64,000 bases of DNA from CAYGAG01 sp964347765. GTDB taxonomy: Archaea > Thermoproteota > Bathyarchaeia > Bathyarchaeales > Bathycorpusculaceae. This document shows, piece by piece, positions 1 to 8,478 of this stretch. The translations under genes were made by a program, and so were the position numbers. The notes under the pieces were generated by a model. That model made no database searches. It saw nothing but the letters and a program-made list of their open reading frames with translations, and had not been told where the DNA came from. How positions within the stretch are numbered: the first letter of the stretch is position 1; every line of letters begins with the position of its first letter. Location: contig CAYGAG010000002.1 in the NCBI GenBank assembly GCA_964347765.1, forward strand, positions 37,713-101,712, read 5' to 3'.

Positions 1-443
1 GAGTCTATGCTCAGAGCAACAGGTTAACATACGACGAACCCATAGACACAGAGGTTGTCACAAAGAGGATATGCGATATTAAGCAGCTGTACACGCAACA
101 TGCAGGTGTGAGACCCTTTGGCGTTTCTATGATTTTCGCAGGAGCAGACAAGAGTGGAAGCCACGTATTTGGCACGCATCCAAGCGGTACGTACAGAGGT
201 TACAAGGCTAGAGCTGAAGGCGCAGGAAGAGAGACTGTGATGAAGATACTGCAAGAAGAACATAAAGAGGACATGAGCATGGACGATGCCACCAAGCTTG
301 CTGTAAAATGCTTGGTGCAAGGGTTGGAAGCTAGACAACTACCGCTCAGAATCAAGGTAGCAGTCATACCATCTGCAACGAGGAAAATGGAAATGTTGAG
401 CACAGACAAGGTCAAAGCCTATCTGAAAGAGCTAGGCAAGTGA
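1..443 (+). CDS. psmA: Proteasome alpha subunit, 5' truncated by the window edge
   Basis: C-terminal part of the 20S core-particle alpha subunit, which forms the outer heptameric ring and the gated pore for protein degradation in the cytoplasm. The frame is open from base 3 and begins with residues reading Y-A-Q-S-N-R-L-T-Y, the conserved segment of alpha subunits, followed by RPFGVSMIFAG and the GTYRGYKARAEGAG segment typical of the family. About 147 residues are visible; the N-terminal third with the gating helix lies outside. It is followed after 7 bases by SBDS, the usual start of the archaeal exosome superoperon. Family assignment is firm. Confidence 0.95.
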   Translation, partial: VYAQSNRLTYDEPIDTEVVTKRICDIKQLYTQHAGVRPFGVSMIFAGADKSGSHVFGTHPSGTYRGYKARAEGAGRETVMKILQEEHKEDMSMDDATKLAVKCLVQGLEARQLPLRIKVAVIPSATRKMEMLSTDKVKAYLKELGK

Positions 444-450
444 AAACAGG

Positions 451-1140
451 ATGGGTGAGAAGTACACAATAGCCCGCTTGACCAGAGATGATGGGCACTT
501 TGAGATTCTCGTGAAACCGGAAGAAGCTCTATTGTATCGCAAGGGTGAGATCTCAGCTATAACCAGGGCTATAGTCGCTGAAACCATATTCTCTGACGCC
601 AAAAAAGGCACCCGAGCATCAGAAGATGATCTGCAGAAGATCTTTGGAACGACAGATCATCTCAAAGTGGCAGATGAAATACTGAAGAAAGGTACCTTGC
701 AACTTACCACGGAACAGCGTAGAAAGATGATTGAGGACAAGAAGAAGCAGATAACCGCTTTCATATCCAGACAATGCGTGGACCCTAGGACAAACCTTCC
801 ACACCCCCCACTGCGTGTGGAACAAGCTATGGAACAGATCCACTATTCAATAGATCCCTTCAAATCCACTGAGGAACAGGCTAAAGACACAATCAAGCTG
901 TTACGGACTATTCTGCCTCTGAAAACAGAGCGGTTGTCCGTGGAAGTCCGGTTGCCACCCCGATATGCAGGCAAGGCATACGGGACAGTCAAAGGGTTTG
1001 GAACCATAAAACATGAAGAATGGCGTGCGGATGGTTCATGGTTCGGAGTCCTAGAGATGCCAGCAGGCTTGTACGGCTCGCTCTTGGACAAGATAGGTGA
1101 AGTAACAAAAGGAACAGCAGAAGCAAAGATGATATCTTAG
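451..1140 (+). CDS. sdo1: Ribosome maturation protein SBDS/Sdo1
   Basis: Archaeal SBDS homologue (229 aa), which helps release the anti-association factor aIF6/eIF6 from the large ribosomal subunit during maturation. The N-terminal domain (about 1-90) contains the typical ISAITRAIVAETIFSDAKKG-like region around residues 32-52. The middle three-helix domain contains EQRRKMIEDKKKQI and the NLPHPPLRVEQAM segment (about 110-135), and a ferredoxin-like domain follows (about 160-229). Length fits the family. It sits 7 bp after the proteasome gene and 40 bp before rrp4, so co-transcription with the exosome genes is likely. Confidence 0.95.
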   Translation: MGEKYTIARLTRDDGHFEILVKPEEALLYRKGEISAITRAIVAETIFSDAKKGTRASEDDLQKIFGTTDHLKVADEILKKGTLQLTTEQRRKMIEDKKKQITAFISRQCVDPRTNLPHPPLRVEQAMEQIHYSIDPFKSTEEQAKDTIKLLRTILPLKTERLSVEVRLPPRYAGKAYGTVKGFGTIKHEEWRADGSWFGVLEMPAGLYGSLLDKIGEVTKGTAEAKMIS

Positions 1141-1180
1141 AGAATTAGATTCGCTAAGCAAAAGGTTTGGAGGTTAGATT

Positions 1181-1891
1181 ATGCCAACATTCTTTGAAAG
1201 TAGGCAAGTTGTAGCACCCGGTGATCTGCTAGCGGAAGGAGCATACGTTTCAGGGGAAAATACGCATAAAGAGGATGAGAAGATCTATGCTTCGAGGCTG
1301 GGGCTTGTGGAATACGAGGACAAAAACGTTAGGGTTGTCGCCCTGAAGGCTTTCTATATCCCTTATGTCGGAGACACAGTAATAGGAACGGTTATAGAAG
1401 TAGGATTCAGCGGATGGATGGTGGATATAAACTCACCCTATTTGGCTATTCTGAGAGCATCAGACATGTTGAGTAGGCCTTTCAGACCCCAGAAGAATGA
1501 TCTATCGGAAATCCTTAACGTAGGCGACTTGGTGATCGCCAAGATAACCGCATATGACAGATCAAGGGATCCACGACTCTCAGTTGAGGAGCCCGGACTG
1601 GGAAAGGTGACTCGTGGACAGATTGTGAAAATTACTCCTACAAAGATTCCACGCGTTATAGGCAGAAAGGGCTCAATGATCTCCATGATAAAACAGGAGA
1701 CGAATTGTCATATCACTCTGGGTCACAATGGGGTGGTTTTGATCTCCGGCAAGAGTTTGGAAGATGAACGACTGGCTATGATGGCTCTCCAGAAGATCGA
1801 GGAAGAATCTCACACATCTGGTTTAACAGACCGCGTAGCACAGACTCTCAAGAACGAAAAAGCTAAAGAGAAGGAGGAAACTGAGAAATGA
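1181..1891 (+). CDS. rrp4: Exosome RNA-binding subunit Rrp4
   Basis: Cap subunit of the archaeal RNA exosome (236 aa); it binds RNA and feeds it to the Rrp41/Rrp42 ring. An N-terminal domain with the PGDLLAEG segment (about 13-20) precedes an S1 domain (about 63-140, GDTVIGTVIEVGFSGWMVDI). A KH domain follows (about 145-215, IPRVIGRKGSMISMIK, containing the GxxG loop as GRKG). The C-terminus is Lys/Glu rich. A strong Shine-Dalgarno (ggaggt) lies about 8 bp before the ATG. Its stop overlaps the start of rrp41 by 4 bp, consistent with translational coupling. Confidence 0.96.
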   Translation: MPTFFESRQVVAPGDLLAEGAYVSGENTHKEDEKIYASRLGLVEYEDKNVRVVALKAFYIPYVGDTVIGTVIEVGFSGWMVDINSPYLAILRASDMLSRPFRPQKNDLSEILNVGDLVIAKITAYDRSRDPRLSVEEPGLGKVTRGQIVKITPTKIPRVIGRKGSMISMIKQETNCHITLGHNGVVLISGKSLEDERLAMMALQKIEEESHTSGLTDRVAQTLKNEKAKEKEETEK

Positions 1892-2625
1892 GTGAAAAAC
1901 TTGAAAAATTGATCGACAAGAGTGGTTTAAGGTCGGGTGGAAGAAAACCGGAAGAGTTAAGACCTGTGAAGATTGAAGTAGGTGCACTGTCAAACGCTGG
2001 GGGTTCAGCATACATCGAGCAAGGCAAGAACAAGATTCTGGCTGCTGTGTACGGCCCTAAAGAGTTACACCCTAAACATCTGGCGCTTCCTGATCAGACA
2101 GTTTTAAGATGCCGCTATCATATGGCCCCTTTCTCGGTGGACGAACGTAAGTCTCCCGCACCATCTAGAAGAGAGATAGAGCTTTCTAAGGTTATCACGG
2201 AAGCGCTGGAACCTTCCATCTTTGTCGAGTATTATCCCCGCACGTCAATAGATGTCTTCATCGAGGTTCTTCAAGCTGATGGAGGAACTAGATGCGCCAG
2301 CATTACAGCGGCCTCCTTGGCCTTGGCAGATGCGGGTATTCCTATGCGAGACATGGTGACCGCCTGTGCGGCAGGAAAGATTGACGACACCATAGTCCTA
2401 GATCTTAACGATACCGAGGATAAGAAAGGCACCGCTGATATCCCTGTAGCTTTGATGCCGAACTTCAATGCAGTAACATTGTTGCAGATGGATGGAATTC
2501 TGGCCTATCCTGAATTTGAGAAAGCTGTCAATCTCGCCTTGAAAGGATGCAGGCAGATCCACAATCTGCAGAAGGAAGCTCTAAAAGCTAGGTATGCAAG
2601 CGTTGAAAAGGAGGTTGAAGAATAG
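1888..2625 (+). CDS. rrp41: Exosome catalytic subunit Rrp41 (RNase PH family)
   Basis: Phosphorolytic 3'-5' exoribonuclease subunit (245 aa) that forms the active hexameric ring with Rrp42. RNase PH features include the phosphate/RNA-binding region with RCRYHMAPFS (about 73-82), ERKSPAPSRREIELSK (about 86-101), and the catalytic region LDLNDTEDKKGTADIPVA, where the Asp of GTADIP is the conserved catalytic acid. A good ribosome-binding site (aaggagg) precedes the ATG inside the end of rrp4. Its TAG stop shares one base with the GTG start of rrp42. Confidence 0.97.
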   Translation: MSEKLEKLIDKSGLRSGGRKPEELRPVKIEVGALSNAGGSAYIEQGKNKILAAVYGPKELHPKHLALPDQTVLRCRYHMAPFSVDERKSPAPSRREIELSKVITEALEPSIFVEYYPRTSIDVFIEVLQADGGTRCASITAASLALADAGIPMRDMVTACAAGKIDDTIVLDLNDTEDKKGTADIPVALMPNFNAVTLLQMDGILAYPEFEKAVNLALKGCRQIHNLQKEALKARYASVEKEVEE

Positions 2626-3416
2626 TGTCATCCATTATTGTCAAGTTGAAACAGAAAAGGATTTCACAGCTTATTGCCACGGGAAAAAGACTTGACGGCA
2701 GAGGACTAAAGGACTATCGAGAAGTGAAAGTAGAACAAGGAGTAATCGAACGTGCCGAGGGCTCCGCAAGAGTTCTACTCGGAAAGACTGAAGTTATGGT
2801 TGGAATAAAACTTGAGATAGGAAAACCATTCCCAGACACGCCTAATGAAGGAGTCCTAACGGTAAACGCAGAGCTTGTGCCTCTAGCTTCTCCAACATTT
2901 GAACCCGGCCCCCCAGGTGAGACTTCAATAGAGTTAGCTAGAGTAGTGGACAGAGGCATAAGAGAATCGAAGGCCATTGACTTGGCGAAACTATGCATTA
3001 CACCTGGGAAAGATGTTTTCGTGGTCTTTGTGGATGTCTATGTACTCAATCATGATGGAAATCTGATAGATGCCTCGGCATTGGCTGCCCTCTCTGCGTT
3101 GCTTAACACTAAGATGTTCAAATACGAGATGAAGGATGATGTAGTGCAGATAAAACCCGGTTACATACCACTCCCCGTGAAAAGACATCCCATAGCCGTC
3201 ACTTTCGCACAGATAAACAACGAGCTTGTGGTTGATCCTCAACTCAAAGAAGAACAAACTATGGATGCTAGGTTGACTATCACAATCGACGATGATGGGA
3301 ACATATGTGCCATCCAGAAAGGAGGCAGCGGATACTTCAAACTGGAACAGACGCTAGAAGCTGCCAAAATAGCGATGGAGAAGGCTGAACAGATCCGCAA
3401 AAAACTCAAATGGTGA
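2625..3416 (+). CDS. rrp42: Exosome ring subunit Rrp42 (RNase PH family)
   Basis: Non-catalytic ring partner of Rrp41 in the archaeal exosome (263 aa). It shows the RNase PH fold signature ATGKRLDGRGLKDYREVKVE (about 18-37), the family segment LVPLASPTFEPGPPGE (about 85-100), and the second-half motif VFVDVYVLNHDGNLIDASALA. The GTG start is chosen because it overlaps the rrp41 stop by one base and is preceded by aaggagg. Archaeal Rrp42 lacks the full catalytic acid set and contributes RNA-binding residues, which fits this copy. Confidence 0.96.
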   Translation: MSSIIVKLKQKRISQLIATGKRLDGRGLKDYREVKVEQGVIERAEGSARVLLGKTEVMVGIKLEIGKPFPDTPNEGVLTVNAELVPLASPTFEPGPPGETSIELARVVDRGIRESKAIDLAKLCITPGKDVFVVFVDVYVLNHDGNLIDASALAALSALLNTKMFKYEMKDDVVQIKPGYIPLPVKRHPIAVTFAQINNELVVDPQLKEEQTMDARLTITIDDDGNICAIQKGGSGYFKLEQTLEAAKIAMEKAEQIRKKLKW

Positions 3417-3423
3417 AGAACAA

Positions 3424-3723
3424 ATGGGAAAGAAGACAAAGAAAGTGGGGTCAACAAGAGGTTTAGGAGCTCGCTACGGCTCCACAGTCAGAAAACGTTA
3501 CGCTAAAGTAGTTACAGAAATGAAGAAGCCTCATAAATGCCCACATTGTGGACTTCCCAGAGTGAAGCGAAAAAGCATTGGCATTTGGACATGTAGAAAG
3601 TGCGGTTTCACATTTGCTGGGGGCGCTTACACGCCATCGACTAAGCTTGGAATAGTCGCAAAACGGGCGGCGAGAAGTGCACTGAAAGAAGAAACAGCGT
3701 CATTTGTGGAAAGTAGGAAGTAG
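3424..3723 (+). CDS. rpl37ae: Ribosomal protein L37Ae (eL43)
   Basis: Large-subunit ribosomal protein (99 aa) with a zinc ribbon: CPHC at about residues 39-42 and CRKC at about 57-60. The basic N-terminus (GKKTKKVGSTRGLGARYG) and the following GFTFAGGAYTPST are diagnostic. It lies 7 bp after rrp42, its standard position in the archaeal exosome superoperon. In many archaea the RNA polymerase subunit gene rpoP follows it; here the next coding start is only about 70 bp on and encodes Pcc1, so rpoP is not at this place. Confidence 0.95.
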   Translation: MGKKTKKVGSTRGLGARYGSTVRKRYAKVVTEMKKPHKCPHCGLPRVKRKSIGIWTCRKCGFTFAGGAYTPSTKLGIVAKRAARSALKEETASFVESRK

Positions 3724-3792
3724 CTACTCTTCTCTTACAGTGACTTGGACCCTAGTTGAGAAACGTGTGTGCGCGCTTTTGGAGCCAAAAAA

Positions 3793-4047
3793 ATGAAGGC
3801 TATTGGTCGAGTACGCTTGAAGTTCCCTTCAAAGAAGCATGTAGATGTGGTTTTTGAGGCTTTGGACCCTGAAGTGAGGAAGCCTCCAACAGTGCGATCT
3901 CAGACGTCCCTAGAAAGGAAGAGAACATCTTTGATTCTGCGAATTGAGGCTGCCGACACGACAGCTTTGCGGGCTGCAATGAACTCCTATCTGAGATGGA
4001 TTGATTCTACTAAGAACGTCCTAGAGACTTTGGAAAGTCTGTCCTGA
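3793..4047 (+). CDS. pcc1: KEOPS complex subunit Pcc1
   Basis: Small dimerization subunit of KEOPS, the complex that transfers the threonylcarbamoyl group to A37 of ANN-decoding tRNAs (t6A). From the ATG the protein is 84 aa and starts MKAIGRVRLKF, followed by the KHVDVVFEALDPEV segment and a C-terminal helix with LRAAMNSYLRWI, all typical of the CTAG/Pcc1 family. An in-frame GTG at 3769 would add eight residues, but the ATG places the first strand where homologues begin. Sua5 (40584) and Cgi121 (48760) of the same pathway are also in this window. Confidence 0.9.
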   Translation: MKAIGRVRLKFPSKKHVDVVFEALDPEVRKPPTVRSQTSLERKRTSLILRIEAADTTALRAAMNSYLRWIDSTKNVLETLESLS

Positions 4048-4186
4048 GCATGTAGTTGAGGATAATCGATCAAGAGCTTATATGGTTTACAGTGCTTGCA
4101 GGACGAAATGGTCAGCTATTCAAGTAAGAACTTTTGTAGGCGACTGATCTCTTGTTATCTCTCGGTGTTGGGAAATTCCTACCGAA

Positions 4187-4197
4187 TTGTTTAATTA
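4187..4197 (+). promoter_or_regulatory. Candidate TATA-box promoter before prefoldin beta
   Basis: The A/T-rich box gtttaattaat lies about 45-53 bp before the chosen ATG of the prefoldin gene, in a 190-bp gap after pcc1. The distance fits an archaeal TATA box with transcription starting near 4220. It suggests that the prefoldin-DUF3194-DHH group has its own promoter. A second A/T-rich stretch (cttatatgg, 4078-4086) lies further upstream. This is visual pattern matching only. Confidence 0.4.
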
Positions 4198-4239
4198 ATG
4201 GCTTCAGGGTATTGCTGTGCAGATGGAAGGTATCATGAG

Positions 4240-4605
4240 ATGAGTACCGACATTTCAAAGCTTCCCCCTCATGTTCAAGAACGATTGTTGAGGCTTCAGC
4301 AGTTACAGCAGACTCTTCAGACTGTTCTAGCTCAGAAGCAGCAGGTAGAGCTGGAACTCACAGAGATCGAACAGGCTTTAAGTGAGTTGAGTGACATTGC
4401 AGACGACACGACCATCTATAAGTCTATAGGCTCATTACTGGTAAAAGCGGAAAAAGAAAAGGTGACAACAGACTTGAAAGAGAGAAAGGAACTGCTTGAA
4501 ACTAGGGCCAAGGTACTCGGAAAACAGGAAGAACGATTACGTGGACAACTGAAAGATGTACAATCCAAATTGCAGAAGGACTTAGGTCCTATCACTTCCA
4601 CCTGA
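4240..4605 (+). CDS. pfdB: Prefoldin beta subunit
   Basis: Beta subunit of the hexameric archaeal chaperone prefoldin, which captures unfolded proteins with coiled-coil arms and hands them to the thermosome. The protein is 121 aa from the ATG at 4240. Two long Gln/Leu/Glu-rich helices (about 8-50 and 68-112) flank the short hairpin region with DDTTIYKSIGSLLVK, the signature of beta-type prefoldins. An upstream ATG at 4198 would add 14 residues (with two Cys) that do not resemble the family. It is followed by a DUF3194 gene, a conserved archaeal neighbour. Confidence 0.93.
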   Translation: MSTDISKLPPHVQERLLRLQQLQQTLQTVLAQKQQVELELTEIEQALSELSDIADDTTIYKSIGSLLVKAEKEKVTTDLKERKELLETRAKVLGKQEERLRGQLKDVQSKLQKDLGPITST

Positions 4606-4626
4606 CCTCTTTTTCGGTGGCAAGCG

Positions 4627-4929
4627 GTGGAAGAATTAGACCTGCCAAAACTAAATGGTCAACAGATCGAACAACTATGTCAAACTGCAGAAAATAGCGC
4701 CAGGGAATATGTACTTTCCAGAGTATCGCCCAAGAGGATAGAGCAAATGAACATAAGCGTGGAGACCAAAGGAGCCAAACCTGTGAGGTTAACCGTCGAA
4801 GTCGACATCATTCTATCGCCTCTGATAATTAACTTAGACACCAAAAAGCTTGCTGACGAAGCCGTAAGAGAAGCCTTCATCTCAGCTGAAGATTATCTGA
4901 AGGAATTAGCGTGTCGTTCCAAGAAATAA
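4627..4929 (+). CDS. DUF3194 family protein
   Basis: Conserved archaeal protein of 100 aa, start GTG. The order prefoldin beta - DUF3194 is widespread in archaea and the sequence matches that family in length and pattern: an N-terminal helix ending in ENSAREYVLSRV, a strand with LTVEVDIILSP and a C-terminal helix with LADEAVREAFISAEDYL. No function is established for the family; context suggests a link to protein folding or translation. The gene overlaps the next by 19 bp, which points to co-translation. Confidence 0.8.
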   Translation: MEELDLPKLNGQQIEQLCQTAENSAREYVLSRVSPKRIEQMNISVETKGAKPVRLTVEVDIILSPLIINLDTKKLADEAVREAFISAEDYLKELACRSKK

Positions 4930-5903
4930 CTAATATCCTTGAAGAACTAGATCCCAAACTCATTGTTCTATTATGTCACCACAACGCTGATCCAGACGCT
5001 GTTTGCTCGGCATACGCCTTTGAAAGCCTCATAAAACATTTCAAACCTCATCTAGAAGTCGAGATCGGAGCGGCCCATGGGATAAGCCGCCTTTCAAAAC
5101 ATCTGCTCACTCAACTGCCCATACAGATAGAAAAACAACCCAACATAGAAAAATCGGATATCATAACATTGCTGGACACGAACACTATTCAGCAACTAAA
5201 CGATCTTGCCGACCAAGTCAAGAAGTCAAAAGCGCCCATCATAGTCATCGACCACCACGCGGCTCATCCATCCACAGAGCAAATCGCAAAACTTTGCATA
5301 ACGGATGAAAAAGCATCATCCACTTGCGAAATCGTCTACAAGTTTTACAAAGACGCACAAGTTCAACCAGCTGAAGATGTGGCTAAAGCCCTCTTCTTAG
5401 GCATAGCTTTTGATACACGACACTTCATAATAGCCAACTCTTCCACCTTGAAAACGGTCGCCGAATTAAGCGAAGCAGGTGTAAGCGCTCGCGAAACATT
5501 AGCTCTACTATCTCTGCCAATGGACTTCTCTGAAAGAGTTGCTAGATTGAAGGCTTCCAGAAGAATCAAACTCGTCAAAGTCAGCAATTGGATAATCGGC
5601 TTCTCACATGTCAGTGCTTACCAAGCCTCATCGGCCCGAGCCATCATTGAGCTGGGAGCTCACGTAGCAGTAGTAGCGGGAGAGAAGAGCGGGAAACTGG
5701 AGATCAGTCTACGTTCTACACGAAAATTCTACGAAAAGACAGGCATCCACCTCGGAAGAGATATCGCCAGACCTTTGGGGGAATATCTGCACGGCATGGG
5801 CGGAGGGCATTCCACGGCCGCTGGAGTTAATGGGATAGGAGACGTTCAGATCGGACTCAACCGTTGTCTATGGGTTTTGAGGCACAAATTGACCAATAAT
5901 TAA
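4911..5903 (+). CDS. DHH/DHHA1 family phosphoesterase (NrnA/RecJ-like)
   Basis: Cytoplasmic phosphoesterase of the DHH superfamily (330 aa). Metal-binding motifs are visible in order: HHNADPDAVCSA (about 23-34), TLLDTNT (about 85-91), the DHH motif as VIDHHAAHPS (about 113-122), and AFDTRHF. A C-terminal DHHA1 domain carries GMGGGHSTAAGV, the substrate-binding GGGH motif. Relatives cleave nanoRNA, cyclic dinucleotides or pAp, and some are RecJ-like nucleases; the exact substrate is not decided by sequence. The GTG start overlaps the DUF3194 gene. Placement at the end of the RNA-turnover operon favours a nanoRNA role. Confidence 0.85.
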   Translation: MSFQEITNILEELDPKLIVLLCHHNADPDAVCSAYAFESLIKHFKPHLEVEIGAAHGISRLSKHLLTQLPIQIEKQPNIEKSDIITLLDTNTIQQLNDLADQVKKSKAPIIVIDHHAAHPSTEQIAKLCITDEKASSTCEIVYKFYKDAQVQPAEDVAKALFLGIAFDTRHFIIANSSTLKTVAELSEAGVSARETLALLSLPMDFSERVARLKASRRIKLVKVSNWIIGFSHVSAYQASSARAIIELGAHVAVVAGEKSGKLEISLRSTRKFYEKTGIHLGRDIARPLGEYLHGMGGGHSTAAGVNGIGDVQIGLNRCLWVLRHKLTNN

Positions 5904-5961
5904 GTAGCTACTCTTAAATGAGGAACCAAGTCCGCATACAGATAGGCAGGCCCCAGCCACA

Positions 5962-6810
5962 ATGTCAGTGATCAAAACCGAAAATCTCACCTATGCTTAT
6001 CACAGCTCAGAAAAACAAGCAATAAAAGACGTCTCCGTAAAGATCCAGAAAGGGGAGTTCGTCCTCATTACTGGTCCCAGCGGATGTGGAAAGACAACCC
6101 TCTGTCGATGCTTCAACGGGTTGATCCCGCACTTTTACCCGGGGAAACTGGAAGGCCAGATAACGGTAGCAGGATTTGATGTTCTGAAACACCCCATTCA
6201 TGAACTGGCAAGACATGTCGGATTAGTGTTCCAGAACCCAGAAAACCAGCTCTTCGCCCTCTCCGTAGAGAAGGATGTTGCCTTTGGACTCGAAAACCTA
6301 GGTGTACAACGAGAAGAAATGCGAAAAAGAGTGAACTGGGCGTTGAACCTTGCCGGAATATTTAGTTTAAGAGAACGGGCACCTCATGAGCTTTCAGGCG
6401 GCCAGCAGCAACGTGTGGCCATCGCTTCCGTACTTGCCATGCAACCAGAAATAATTGTCTTAGATGAGCCCACATCCTTCTTAGATCCTTTAGGCGCTGA
6501 GAAGATATTTAGAGTCATCCATGATCTAAACAGAGATCTAGGAATCACAGTAGTCCTTGTTGAACACAGACTGGACTTGACCGCCAGATATGCCGACCAT
6601 ATTATCATCATGGACAATGGCAAGGTCGTTCTTGACGGTGAACCTCGTGGAATTCTAAGTTCAGAAGAAGCCCGTCTAGTTGGAGTAGGAATCCCCAAAC
6701 CAACCCGTCTATTCCAAATCCTCCAGAAAGACCAGATTGGCCTAGGCGACACTATTCCGCTAAGCTCAGATGAGATGGCAGCCACACTTAGGGAGGTTCT
6801 TGGAAGCTGA
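5962..6810 (+). CDS. ecfA1: ECF transporter ATPase EcfA1 (CbiO-like)
   Basis: First ATPase (282 aa) of an energy-coupling-factor transporter module that powers uptake of vitamins or transition metals through separate membrane S components. Walker A GPSGCGKTT (about 38-46), Q-loop VFQNPENQLF, ABC signature LSGGQQQRV and Walker B IIVLDEPTSFLD are all intact. The C-terminal part (IPKPTRLFQIL) is typical of EcfA. The ATG of ecfA2 overlaps its last base. No S-component gene is adjacent, so this is a shared (group II) module. Confidence 0.93.
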   Translation: MSVIKTENLTYAYHSSEKQAIKDVSVKIQKGEFVLITGPSGCGKTTLCRCFNGLIPHFYPGKLEGQITVAGFDVLKHPIHELARHVGLVFQNPENQLFALSVEKDVAFGLENLGVQREEMRKRVNWALNLAGIFSLRERAPHELSGGQQQRVAIASVLAMQPEIIVLDEPTSFLDPLGAEKIFRVIHDLNRDLGITVVLVEHRLDLTARYADHIIIMDNGKVVLDGEPRGILSSEEARLVGVGIPKPTRLFQILQKDQIGLGDTIPLSSDEMAATLREVLGS

Positions 6811-7631
6811 TGATCGACGTCAAAAAAATCCATTTTACATATCCCAATGGTGTTGAGGCGCTCAAAGGAACATCTCTGACGATCAAGAACGGTGAGTTTG
6901 TAGCGATAATGGGAGAAAATGGAGCAGGGAAAACCACCTTGGTCAAACACTTCAACGGACTGCTCAAGCCCACCATTGGAAGCGTCTACATTGATGGAGT
7001 TGTGACCACAGAATCCACTGTAGCAGCCTTATCTAGGAAAGTGGGATTTGTCTTCCAAAACCCGGACAACCAGCTCTTCAGTGAGACGGTAGAAGAGGAA
7101 ATAGGCTTTGGTTTGAAGAACTTCGGATTTCCAGAAGAAACTGTGAAAAAACGGGTCGGATGGGCAGTAAACCTCTTGTCCTTGGAACAATACAGAAAAA
7201 CCTCACCCTTCATGCTCAGTGGAGGAGAAAGGAAGAGGGTAGCTCTAGCCTCAGTTCTAGCGTGGGACCCGAAGATTCTCATACTTGATGAACCAACCAT
7301 TGGCCAAGACTATCAACAAAAGGAGAAACTTCTTCAATTCATCCTTCAAATGAAAGCTCAAGGAAAAACTGTGATCATAGTGACTCACGATGTCGAGTTT
7401 GTGGCCGAATGCAGTCCCAGAGTCCTTTTGATGCGTCAAGGAAAAATAGTAGCAGACGGCGAAGCCAAAAAGATTCTTACCAACCCCAAAACGCTGGAAC
7501 AAGCATCCATAGTGCCACCCCAAATAACCCAGATCTTCCTGCAGTTATCCGAATTCGAACTACCCTATGAAATCATAGATATCTACAAAGCTCGAGAAGA
7601 ACTGCTCAAATTACGGGAGAAACACCAATGA
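6810..7631 (+). CDS. ecfA2: ECF transporter ATPase EcfA2 (CbiO-like)
   Basis: Second ATPase (273 aa), expected to form a heterodimer with EcfA1. Walker A is GENGAGKTT (about 35-43), Q-loop VFQNPDNQLF, signature LSGGERKRV and Walker B ILILDEPTIGQD. The tail IYKAREELLKLREKHQ is a helix of the kind that contacts EcfT. It starts on the last base of ecfA1 and overlaps ecfT by 4 bp, so the three genes form one translationally coupled operon. Confidence 0.93.
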   Translation: MIDVKKIHFTYPNGVEALKGTSLTIKNGEFVAIMGENGAGKTTLVKHFNGLLKPTIGSVYIDGVVTTESTVAALSRKVGFVFQNPDNQLFSETVEEEIGFGLKNFGFPEETVKKRVGWAVNLLSLEQYRKTSPFMLSGGERKRVALASVLAWDPKILILDEPTIGQDYQQKEKLLQFILQMKAQGKTVIIVTHDVEFVAECSPRVLLMRQGKIVADGEAKKILTNPKTLEQASIVPPQITQIFLQLSEFELPYEIIDIYKAREELLKLREKHQ

Positions 7632-8422
7632 GCGTCTTTGATGGACTCAAGTTCAGAAGAGTACATTCTCCAATCCACAACTTGGACCCGAGAATAAAGT
7701 TCATCTACGTCTGTGCAATATTTGCCGTAGCAGTGTTTTTTCTAGAATTGCTTGCTCTAATAATACTATTTTTGATACAGATTCCCTTCATAATTCTAGC
7801 TGGTGTCAAACGAGAATGGCTTCGCTCCATGCGGGGAGCAGCGTTTCTGGCAACAGTCATTTTTCTGACCCACTTAGTTTTCGCATTCATCAGGACCGGG
7901 TATCAGATAACAGCTCCTGATCTGGAGCGAGCCATAGCAATGACTTTACGATTCATTGTATTGGTGGAGTCTTTCTCTATATTCTTCCTCACAACCTCTC
8001 CAGATCAATTAGGTCTGGCCCTAGAGCAAATCCACATTCCATACGAGTTCGTCTTCGCCTTCACCACTGCTGTAAGGTTTGTCCCCGTATTGGCTGAAGA
8101 AGCTCAGACGATCATGGACGCTCAAAAGGCTAGAGGTCTGGAGTTGGAACGGGGCAACTTCCTGAAAAGAATCAGAAACTATATCCCCATCTTGATACCG
8201 TTAATTGTGAGTGCGATCCGTAGGAGTCTGGAGCTTGCTGAAGCTATGGAGTCCCGAGCATGGGGAGCTACGGAAAATCGGACTAACCTCTATGCCCTTC
8301 GGCTGCACAAGAAGGACTTCGTCCTGGTCGCGGTAACCATAGGAATAGCAGGAATCGCAATGTATGTCCGTCTCTTCTGTGAAATCCCATCGCTCCACGA
8401 GCTTGTCAGAGTAACCTTTTAG
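7628..8422 (+). CDS. ecfT: ECF transporter transmembrane subunit EcfT
   Basis: Membrane scaffold (264 aa) that couples the two ATPases to exchangeable substrate-binding S proteins. About five hydrophobic segments are visible (around 28-65, 73-92, 103-125, 180-200, 236-255). The two coupling motifs expected in EcfT are present: Ala-Arg-Gly in AQKARGLELERG (about 161-172) and the second as MESRAWGA (about 206-213). The start overlaps ecfA2 by 4 bp. Because no S component lies nearby, the transported substrate cannot be inferred. Confidence 0.92.
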   Translation: MSVFDGLKFRRVHSPIHNLDPRIKFIYVCAIFAVAVFFLELLALIILFLIQIPFIILAGVKREWLRSMRGAAFLATVIFLTHLVFAFIRTGYQITAPDLERAIAMTLRFIVLVESFSIFFLTTSPDQLGLALEQIHIPYEFVFAFTTAVRFVPVLAEEAQTIMDAQKARGLELERGNFLKRIRNYIPILIPLIVSAIRRSLELAEAMESRAWGATENRTNLYALRLHKKDFVLVAVTIGIAGIAMYVRLFCEIPSLHELVRVTF

Positions 8423-8430
8423 ACCCGAAA

Positions 8431-8439
8431 TTTTTAAAA
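8431..8439 (+). promoter_or_regulatory. Candidate TATA box for hxlB
   Basis: The box tttttaaaa lies just after the ecfT stop and about 40 bp before the TTG start of the hexuloisomerase gene. This is a normal archaeal promoter distance for a short-leader transcript, and it suggests that hxlB is transcribed separately from the ECF operon. Confidence 0.45.
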
Positions 8440-8478
8440 CAGCTATTTGCTTAATGGGTCTTCCGGGACTGAAAGAAG

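Noticed and set aside
3721..3792. Expected rpoP gene between L37Ae and Pcc1
   Set aside because: Only about 70 bp are available and no Cys-pair frame is present.
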